A stretch of DNA of 64,000 nucleotides, taken from NCBI GenBank assembly GCA_021613535.1, contig CP075496.1, positions 8,680,001 to 8,744,000 of the forward strand, in the 5' to 3' direction. The stretch comes from Adineta vaga. Taxonomy: Eukaryota; Rotifera. Below, one piece after another: positions 12,496 through 22,935 of this stretch. Each line of letters starts with the position of its first letter. The first letter of the stretch is position 1. The position numbers were made by a program, and so were the translations under genes. The notes under the pieces were generated by a model. That model was not told the DNA's origin. It saw only the letters and a program-made list of their open reading frames with translations, and made no database searches.

Positions 12496-15400
12496 ATGGC
12501 AGGTGCAGAAGAAATCAATCTAGCACCAATGAATCCACCACAGGCACCTGCTGCTAATAATCAATTGGTAGCAGTAATGCATAATGGATGGTAACTAAAA
12601 ATGAATGACCTACAATTGATAATTTGTTTCTTTCTTTTTTACAAAATAGGAGCAGACGTGCTAAAATTTTAACTGGTGTTGGAGCTGTCGTTGGTATGGT
12701 TGTATTCACCGTAACATTGCTCGTACCTATACTTGTGACACATAATAAATATAGTACAGATACAAGTAAATAATATGACTCAATTATGTTCTTTTCTCAT
12801 TTCACATCATTCATTTCAGCAATATCCATCATTCCAACTACCACACTCACCACAACAACAACTACAGTAACAACAAGCACATCAACGTCATCAACATCAA
12901 CAACATCCACTGCTACTACTAGCACTTCTAGTACTAGCAGTACTTCGACTTCATCAACATCAACAACATCCACCGCTACTACCAGCACCACCAGTACTAG
13001 CACTACTTCGACTTCGTCAACATCAACATCATCCACCGCTACTACTAGCACTTCTAGTACTAGCAGTACTTCGACTTCGTCAACATCAACAACATCCACC
13101 GCTACTACCAGCACTACTAGTACTAGCAGTACTTCGACTTCATCAACATCAACAACATCCACTGCTACTACCAGCACCACCAGTACTAGCAGTACTTCGA
13201 CTTCGTCAACATCAACATCATCCACTGCTACTACTAGCACTTCTAGTACTAGCAGTACTTCGACTTCATCAACATCAACAACATCCACTGCTACTACCAG
13301 CACCACCAGTACTAGCAGTACTTCGACTTCATCAACATCAACATCATCCACTGCTACTACCGGCACTACTAGTACTAGCAGTACTTCGACTTCGTCAACA
13401 TCAACATCATCCACTGCTACTACCAGCACCACCAGTACTAGCAGTACTTCGACTTCGTCAACATCAACATCATCCACTGCTACTACCGGCACTACTAGTA
13501 CTAGCAGTACTTCGACTTCGTCAACATCAACATCATCCACTGCTACTACCAGCACCACCAGTACTAGCAGTACTTCGACTTCATCAACATCAACATCATC
13601 CACTGCTACTACCGGCACTACTAGTACTAGCAGTACTTCGACTTCGTCAACATCAACATCATCCACTGCTACTACCAGCACCACCAGTACTAGCAGTACT
13701 TCGACTTCGTCAACATCAACATCATCCACTGCTACTACCGGCACTACTAGTACTAGCAGTACTTCGACTTCGTCAACATCCACTGCTACTACTAGCACTT
13801 CTAGTACTAGCAGTACTTCGACTTCATCAACATCAACATCATCCACTGCTACTACCAGCACCACCAGTACTAGCAGTACTTCGACTTCATCAACATCAAC
13901 ATCATCCACTGCTACTACCGGCACTACTAGTACTAGCAGTACTTCGACTTCGTCAACATCAACATCATCCACCGCCACTACCAGCACCACCAGTACTAGC
14001 AGTACTTCGACTTCATCAACATCAACATCATCCACTGCTACTACCGGCACTACTAGTACTAGCAGTACTTCGACTTCGTCAACATCAACAACATCCACTG
14101 CTACTACCTCAACGTCTGTTACATCAACAACAGCAACAACAACAACTGCAACTAGTAGCACGTCTAGCTCTTCTACCAGCACCTCAACATCACTCACATC
14201 CACTTCCAGCACTTCCAGTTCAACATCGACCACGAATTCAATATCCACCTCTACTACAACCATCGATACCACCACTATATCAACCACCACCACTACTACC
14301 TCAACGTCCACTTCTACCAGTACCTCAACATCAAACACTGACACCACAAGCACCTCCACCACTACTACCTCAACGTCCACTTCTACAAGTACCACAACAT
14401 CAAACACTGACACCACAAGCACCTCCACCACTACTACCTCAACGTCCACTTCAACCAGTACCACAACATCAAACACTGACACCACAAGCACCTCCACCAC
14501 TACTACCTCAACGTCCATTTCTACAAGTACCACAACATCAAACACGGATACCACAAGCACCTCCACCACTACTACCTCAACGTCCATTTCTACAAGTACC
14601 ACAACATCAAACACGGATACCACAAGCACCTCCACCACTACTACCTCAACGTCCACTTCAACAAGTACCACAACATCAAACACTGACACCACAAGCACCT
14701 CCACCACTACTACCTCAACGTCCACTTCAACAAGTACCACAACATCAAACACTGACACCACAAGCACCTCCACCACTACTACCTCAACGTCCACTTCTAC
14801 AAGTACCACAACATCAAACACTGACACCACAAGCACCTCCACCACTACTACCTCAACGTCCACTTCAACAAGTACCACAACATCAAACACTGACACCACA
14901 AGCACCTCCACCACTACTACCTCAACGTCCACTTCAACAAGTACCACAACATCAAACACGGATACCACAAGCACCTCCACCACTACTACCTCAACGTCCA
15001 TTTCTACAAGTACCACAACATCAAACACGGATACCACAAGCACCTCCACCACTACTACCTCAACGTCCACTTCAACAAGTACCACAACATCAAACACGGA
15101 TACCACAAGCACCTCCACCACTACTACCTCAACGTCCACTTCAACAAGTACCACAACATCAAACACTGACACCACAAGCACCTCCACCACTACTACTACC
15201 TCAACGTCCACTTCTACAAGTACCACAACATCAAACACTGACACCACAAGCACCTCCACCACTACTACCTCAACGTCCACTTCTACAAGTACCACAACAT
15301 CAAACACTGACACCACAAGCACCTCCACCACTACTACCTCAACGTCCACTTCAACAAGTACCACAACATCAAACACTGACACCACAAGCACCTCCACCAC

Positions 15401-18400
15401 TACTACCTCAACGTCCACTTCAACAAGTACCACAACATCAAACACGGATACCACAAGCACCTCCACCACTACTACCTCAACGTCCACTTCTACAAGTACC
15501 ACAACATCAAACACTGACACCACAAGCACCTCCACCACTACTACCTCAACGTCCACTTCAACAAGTACCACAACATCAAACACTGACACCACAAGCACCT
15601 CCACCACTACTACCTCAACGTCCATTTCTACAAGTACCACAACATCAAACACGGATACCACAAGCACCTCCACCACTACTACCTCAACGTCCATTTCTAC
15701 AAGTACCTGGACATCCACTTCTACTAGTACTTCAACATCGACTTCTACCGGTACATCAACGTCCACTTCTACCACTACCTCAACGTCCACGACAGATACT
15801 ACCAGCACTAGTACTTCAACGTCCACTTCTACTAGTACTTCAACTTCGACTGCTACCAGTACCTCGACATCCACGACAGATACTACTAGTACTAGTACCT
15901 CGACATCCACTTCTTCTAGTACTTCAACGTCCACTTCTACCAGTACCTCAACATCCACTTCTACTAGTACCTCGACATCCACCACGGATACTACCAGCAC
16001 CAGTACCTCAACGTCCACGACAGATACTACTAGTACTAGTACCTCGACATCCACTTCTACTAGTACTTCAACATCCACTTCAACCACTAGCTCAACGTCC
16101 ACGACAGATACTACTAGTACTAGTACCTCAACATCCACTTCTTCTAGTACTTCAACGTCCACTTCTACTAGTACTTCAACTTCGACTGCTACCAGTACCT
16201 CGACATCGACTTCAACCACTACCTCGACATCCACGACAGATACTACTAGTACTAGTACCTCGACATCCACTTCTTCTAGTACTTCAACGTCCACTTCTAC
16301 CAGTACCTCAACATCCACTTCTACTAGTACCTCGACATCCACCACGGATACTACCAGCACCAGTACCTCAACGTCCACGACAGATACTACTAGTACTAGT
16401 ACCTCGACATCCACTTCTACTAGTACTTCAACATCCACTTCAACCACTAGGCTCAACGTCCACGACAGATACTACTAGTACTAGTACCTCAACATCCACT
16501 TCTTCTAGTACTTCAACGTCCACTTCTACTAGTACTTCAACTTCGACTGCTACCAGTACCTCGACATCGACTTCAACCACTACCTCAACGTCCACGACAG
16601 ATACTACCAGCACTAGTACCTCGACATCCACTTCTACCAGTACCTCAACGTCCACGACTGATACTACTAGTACTAGTACCTCGACATCCACTTCTACTAG
16701 TACTTCAACATCCACTTCAACCACTAGCTCAACGTCCACGACAGATACTACTAGTACTAGTACCTCAACATCCACTTCTTCTAGTACTTCAACGTCCACT
16801 TCTACTAGTACTTCAACTTCGACTGCTACCAGTACCTCGACATCCACTTCAACCACTACCTCAACGTCCACGACAGATACTACCAGTACTAGTACCTCGA
16901 CATCCACTTCTTCTAGTACTTCAACGTCCACTTCTACCACTACCTCGACATCCACGACAGATACTACCAGCACTAGTACCTCGACATCCACTTCTACCAG
17001 TACCTCAACGTCCACGACTGATACTACTAGTACTAGTACCTCGACATCCACTTCTACTAGTACTTCAACATCCACTTCAACCACTAGCTCAACGTCCACG
17101 ACAGATACTACTAGTACTAGTACCTCAACATCCACTTCTTCTAGTACTTCAACGTCCACTTCTACTAGTACTTCAACTTCGACTGCTACCAGTACCTCGA
17201 CATCCACTTCAACCACTACCTCAACGTCCACGACAGATACTACCAGTACTAGTACCTCGACATCCACTTCTTCTAGTACTTCAACATCCACTTCAACCAC
17301 TAGCTCAACGTCCACGACAGATACTACTAGTACTAGTACCTCAACATCCACTTCTTCTAGTACTTCAACGTCCACTTCTACTAGTACTTCAACTTCGACT
17401 GCTACCAGTACCTCGACATCCACTTCAACCACTACCTCAACGTCCACGACAGATACTACCAGTACTAGTACCTCGACATCCACTTCTTCTAGTACTTCAA
17501 CGTCCACTTCTACCACTACCTCGACATCCACGACAGATACTACCAGCACTAGTACCTCGACATCCACTTCTACCAGTACCTCAACGTCCACGACTGATAC
17601 TACTAGTACTAGTACCTCGACATCCACTTCTTCTAGTACTTCAACGTCCACTACTACCAAGTACCTCAACGTCCACGACAGATACTACGAGCACTAGTAC
17701 CTCGACATCCACTTCTACTAGTACCTCGACATCCACCACGGATACTACCAGCACTAGTGCCTCAACATCCACGACGGATACTACAAGCACTAGTTCTTCA
17801 ACATCCACGACAGATACCACCAGCACTAGTTCATCGACATCCAGATACCACTACGACCAGTAAATGCTCACTTAGTACATACCCACGATACACGGATACC
17901 ACCACGATACTACCAGCACCAGTTCTAGGTACATCCAACTGACACCACGGACTGATTACCTGAGGTAGCACAGCTGACGGCGTCGTCGACGTCGTCAACC
18001 ACCAATTCAACCACGACTCAAACAGGTAAATATAAAAGAAATGATTTGGTAAAGCCTTGATTCCACACGATAGCGTTTTAGGTCGTAAGAAAAAGAAGAG
18101 CGCATTTTGATCGTTTAGATGATTGTTGAGAATGTAGGCGTTTTGATGAATGTTGCATCTTGATTGCATATAGATTGGGATGTTGAAGTGTAGAAGAATG
18201 CCCAAGATGACCTTCATATGTAGTCGATAGATCACATTTCTCATTTCGAAGTACGGTAGCGGTCGTGTGAGTTAGCAGGCGTAACCAGAAAAAACTGTAA
18301 ATGATGGGTTCGACCTCTTTGTTTGCGGTACTCTAGGAAGTATCAGATTAAATTACATTGTTATTGGAATGAGAAAGATCGAATTTTTCGATTATTTGAT

Positions 18401-19917
18401 TGGTAAATAAAAGAAGTGTAGGTTGAATGATTACAATCGTAGAAAAATTCAATTTATGTTATAAATGACAGTGCTAAAATACAAATTCCTGGAGAGTGTG
18501 AAATATATCATTGCTATATCATTCAGAGAGAATAAGAAGTTATGTTGTAGCATGTAGAATATCACGATATATTGATCATGTACTTCACTACTACTTATTT
18601 ATTATATAATTCATATATAAAATGTTACAAAAGAAAAGTATTCAAATAATTACTTACTCTGTGACAAAGCATAAATGAAGTTTTAAAGAAAGTTGAACAG
18701 TTGTGTATGTAACAAGTTTACATATTCATTTTTAGTTTTGCCATCTCAATTGGATGTGCTACCTGATACAGTTGAAGCTCTTTGGGATACAGTTGCTGGT
18801 GGAAACAGTACTTTGGCTGTCAGAGGTACTGGTCCTGGAACTTATATTACGAGTGAATCTATTGATAATCTATTTGATGGTGATCTCACAACACGATATG
18901 GTAGTCGTGGTAATTCCTCGTCTGGCAATAATTGGTATGCTGGTATCAATACTGGATTCTATGTTACCGTTGCACAATGTCAACCAGTTCTTATTGGATT
19001 TCGTTTCGGTAATGCTTACAATGGTACAACACGTGAGCCACTTGCAATCACAATTGAAGGAACAAATTGTGATGATTTACTCACGTGTACCAATTGGACA
19101 AGCATGTATAGTGGAACGACAGGTCTCGATATTGCCATATCAAGTTCATCATATGGTGAATATCAACCAATTTCAAATACAAATACTTACAGCAGTTATC
19201 GATTTCTGGTGACACAAAAACGTAGCAGAAGTTCGTATGTAAGTTATAGTGAAGTACAATTGTTTGGGTATACAAATTATACAGCAGGTTCTCTGAATGC
19301 AACAGCAAGTAAGTTATTCTGGTTTTGTCATTATAAGTAAATAAATGAACGATATGTTGATTTTTTTTAAAGATTCATCGACATTATTGTCAATTAAATC
19401 TGGATCAATAGAACCCTTGTGGAATACGGCCATTGGTGGAATAAGTGAACTTGCTACGGAAGCTACATCAGGTGTTGGGACATATTTAACTAACATGGGA
19501 CCAGATAAATTGTTTGATGGTCTGAATAGTACTAGATATTCAAGTCGAGGTAATTCTAGTGTGACAACATCGTCCCAGACTGCCGGTCTCTACACTGGTT
19601 TCTTTTTTACTATTGCACGATGTCAAACAACACTTGATAAATTTCGAATTGCTACTTCTAATATCGGCCTGAATAGTGATCCTACTTTCACGATAGTAGA
19701 AGGAACTAATTGTGTTAGTGCATTAAATTGTACTATTTGGACAACAATCTATAATGGACCAACAGGTATATCAGGTGTGTCAAATCGTACAACATTTGGA
19801 GATTGGCAAAATATAACAACGCCCACAGCTTTTCCAAGTTATCGTTTTACTATGATTAGTAAGAAAGGTAGTAGTCCTTATCTTGCATACGGTGAAATCG
19901 AACTGTACGGTTATTAG
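12496..19917 (+). CDS. Mucin-like type II membrane protein with two discoidin-like domains (paralogue 1)
   Basis: Exons 12496..12590, 12650..12765, 12820..18025, 18736..19308 and 19373..19917. The start (MAGAEEINLAPMNPP) is followed by Trp-Ser-Arg-Arg-Ala-Lys and one membrane helix (GAVVGMVVFTVTLLVPILV), so positive-inside topology places the C-terminus outside. Exon 3 encodes roughly 1,700 residues of Thr/Ser repeats, probably a rigid O-glycosylated stalk. Exons 4 and 5 each encode one galactose-binding-like (F5/8C, discoidin-like) module with FDGDLTTRYGSRG-type loops and a C-terminal SYSEVQLFGY strand. Exon 3 contains indels: an extra G at 16451, an extra A at about 17660 and a disordered patch at 17840-17985. 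It is therefore not open throughout as given. If those are assembly errors the product is about 2,170 residues. A cell-surface, cuticle or adhesive role is inference. Confidence 0.7.
12880..14105 (+). repeat. 63-nt coding minisatellite with 126-nt higher-order period
   Basis: Unit of 21 codons (STSSTSTSSTSTSSTATTSTT type) repeated about 19 times. Neighbouring units alternate between Ser (accagcacc) and Gly (accggcact) at one position over much of the array, giving a 126-nt higher-order unit. One copy near 13780 is shortened by nine bases. Confidence 0.85.
14290..15705 (+). repeat. 69-nt coding minisatellite
   Basis: Unit of 23 codons containing the landmark SNTDTTSTSTTTTSTSTST, about 20 copies, nearly identical. 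Variants differ mainly at cacttc/catttc (Thr/Ile) and ctgac/cggat (synonymous Asp). One copy near 15190 has an extra act codon. Confidence 0.85.
15715..17835 (+). repeat. Complex Thr/Ser/Asp coding repeat with long higher-order units
   Basis: Short modules (gatactactagtactagtacc, tcttctagtacttcaacg and others) are shuffled into blocks of about 215-360 nt that recur almost exactly; the landmark caaccactag recurs at about 16081, 16441, 16721, 17081 and 17297. The frame breaks at 16451 and about 17660 lie inside this array. Confidence 0.8.
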
Positions 19918-22900
19918 TGAATTTTAATTTCAATCAGACTATTTCATAACTATTTTTAATAGTTATATAAAAAAAAACGTTTTCAATTTTTCTCATATAC
20001 ATATACATTTCAAGTTTTAATTTTGTTTGTTTTTGCTTATTTAACATTTATTACTCTCACAGCATGGCTTTCTCTAACACTTGTTTTCTTAATTTTCAAT
20101 AAACTCCACGAAAGACAATGATATACGATATGTCCATATACAATTCAGAAAAGATGGATATTGGATTCTAAAATTCTGTAAAAATTCATGATTTCGCTGA
20201 ATATATATTCAATTTTAACTTCTATAATACGCACTTTATTGCTTAAGATGATTACATAAATCTACTTTAGTTCTTAATTATTAAACGTGTATATTCAAAA
20301 TATATTGACAGTTATACTTTATTAAAATACGTCTTTTCAAAGAGAAATACTCCATCATATGTAATATCATCGAAGTCTATAGAACAAAATCATTACATGA
20401 TTTAATTAGTTAAATAAGATTTTATTTTCGTCAGATTTTCAAGTGGGATGTGTCACTTCATGTCTCATTTTTATTAGTAAATTCATTTCCGTTAGTTTCT
20501 CATGTCTAATCTTTTTTCATTAGCATAATAATGATAAGCATTGAATGAGCAATAGAAAAGAGTTAATTGTTCAATTAATATAATGGCACACTAGTATGAA
20601 AGAAAACAAAGATTAACACGCGATTTCTTTAGAAATAGAGAAAAACAAGTTATTTAACTTTTTTTTAGAATGATTTCGTTGTTGCATTTGTGATAAAACG
20701 GTAGAGATGAAAAATACTTCCGCTTGCCTTTTCTGTGTATAACATTTTATTCAGTAGATATAAAAAATAACATACTTCTATGTTTAGACAATCGATGAAA
20801 GTTTTTTTTTTCTCTCATTTAAAATGATTATATTTCAGTCAAACAATAACCAAATGTCTGTAGAGAACAAAAGCGTTCTACTTGAACTATGTCGTCGTAT
20901 TCATTTTACTTAACTAAATGTTTTGTTTTTACGCTGTTTATCAGGGAAATCTTTGTCGTCAACAAAATATATATGTAATATAAATGATTACGATTTGACG
21001 ATTCTCATTGTAGAGAGGAGAAAGTCACTTTCTTTTATCAGAGATAGAAAAATAATGACATCGATGGAAATTAAACGTTATGAAATCAAGTGCTATTTAT
21101 CAATCAAAATCCTATTGAATTATTATTGTCTCATAGCAACAATTACAACTTTAGTAGTTTTTGTTTTTAACATATGAAACTTTAAAGATGAAAAAGAGTA
21201 TACATCATTTGATTTCTAGAATTACATTTAGATTCAGTCTATTCTAATACCATTGTTTGTAGACAAAATGACTTCAAATTAGAAATGCCAATCGACGAAA
21301 GAAGATATGATGAATAGTCATTATGTATAAACGTTTCCAGGGTCATCGACTAACAAAGGTGAAAAAAAAATTTGTTTTTCTCTTTCTCTAAAAACATCAA
21401 CCGTTGCTATTGTATTAATTAAAATAGTCAGTTTTTGTCAGAAAAAAAAGAGAGCTCTCTATGTTATTCAAAAGGACTACTTTTCTTGTCAGTCATCATT
21501 CTCATCATAACGTATCTATTTTACGTATAATCTCGGCTTTTCTCCTCTGTTTTTCAGTAATATCCAATGTTTTAAAACAAATTTTTTAACTAAAGTCGTC
21601 TCCGATTTGGAGTATTATTGAGTAAATCTTTAGATTCAGAAAGATTCTCGAAATATTGAAAGAGATAAAACGCTATTTTATGACTGTGATTGATAGTTTC
21701 TGTATACAAATAACTTGTTACTTAACACCAAAGGAATCTGTAAGAAGATAAGTTATTTGTTTCATGTTTTTTGTTTTAGAAAATGTTTTTCTTTCCCAGA
21801 CAGAAGAAAAGAAGCAAAGATAAAGAAGAGAAAAGAGACACAGCGATGCGGAAAGACTCTATTTAAATATCCTGGATGTTCTATTTTCAATTAGAAATAG
21901 TTTTTTCCTAAAATCAACAGTTGATTCAGTTGATATTTACGATATTACCATAGAAGGTAGAAATCTTAATAGATTTAAACAATTATTTTGTATCAGATAA
22001 TAAGTAAGTTACATTTCTTTGTTTAGAAAGTATCGATTTCCTAATTATTATTGTACCTATCTAAAGAATTTGTATGAATCTTGTAGAAGAAAACTATTTA
22101 AGAGATCGGTGATCTAAGTTGATTTTAATATCATATTTATACAATTAGTATTATGATCACTAGTTTTGAACAATGTTTTTTCCCAGTAAAAGGTAAATAT
22201 TTTGATATAGTATTATACATATAAGAAAGTCTTTTGCTGATTTTTGAATATAATATTTCAAGTTACTTGATGACGTTGTTCATCCTTTTACTTTGTTTCC
22301 TCTTAACAACAAGAAACATCTCGTTTTTTCTCTTTTTTTTTGTTATTTCCAACGGATACAATTAGACAGTATACAACTTACTTTGATGATATTACATTAA
22401 GTGTACGTAAAAGCATCCTACTCAACAACATACTCATCTACATTTTTTCATCATGTGAACATTTTCTCCGAAATAATTTTTCATTTAATAGATGAATGGC
22501 ATAGAGAAATAGAAAAAAAACTTGTTACTAAATTGATATGCTTTTCAAATAATATTTCTTCATATTATGTTTCTTCTGTTGTAGATAGAAAGTAGATCTT
22601 CAATATGTAATTGATAGAAGCATTGTGTGAAAGGTAGGATGATACGAATAAATTATTTTAAAAATTTTAATCCGTCGAGAAATTTAACAGATGCAAAAAT
22701 AAAGTCATATATCTTATAAATAATATTATTTATTCTTACGTGAGAAAACTAATTTGAATAAACGATACCAGTTGACGTTTACTCTTGTTGTTCTTCAAAT
22801 AACATTATTTTCTTTGAAAAATGGTATGAAACACGTCTATCAATCTATATATATATATATATATCAATGAAAAATATTACTTAACTTAAACGAAACTACA

Positions 22901-22935
22901 TTTGTTTCTTTTAAGAGAATACCACACAATTCACT
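19918..22935. other. AT-rich intergenic region between the mucin paralogues
   Basis: About 3 kb without a credible gene. The first part is the 3' flank of paralogue 1, with an AATAAA near 20098; it shares scattered similarity with the 3' flank of paralogue 2. An (AT)n run lies at about 22845-22864, just upstream of paralogue 2. Confidence 0.6.

Noticed and set aside
12797-16456. Open frame of over 1,200 codons on the minus strand with Val/Glu/Asp repeats
   Set aside because: It is the antisense of an ACN/TCN-rich repeat, which cannot form stops on that strand. The plus strand has the membrane exon, splice sites and domains.
12880-17835. CRISPR-like regular repeats
   Set aside because: Repeats are contiguous, in-frame coding and lack unique spacers; the sequence is eukaryotic.
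16440-17942. Further antisense and off-frame open frames in the mucin repeat
   Set aside because: Same compositional artefact, and their borders coincide with indels in the repeat.
18301-18318. Sequence gggttcgacc resembling a tRNA T-arm (B box)
   Set aside because: No A box, acceptor stem or anticodon arm can be folded around it.
18754-19308. Open frames overlapping the discoidin exon (also the identical set at 24721-25275)
   Set aside because: They duplicate between paralogues only because the DNA is duplicated; the discoidin frame explains the conservation.
20923-21177. 84-codon open frame
   Set aside because: Composition of AT-rich spacer; no supporting signal.
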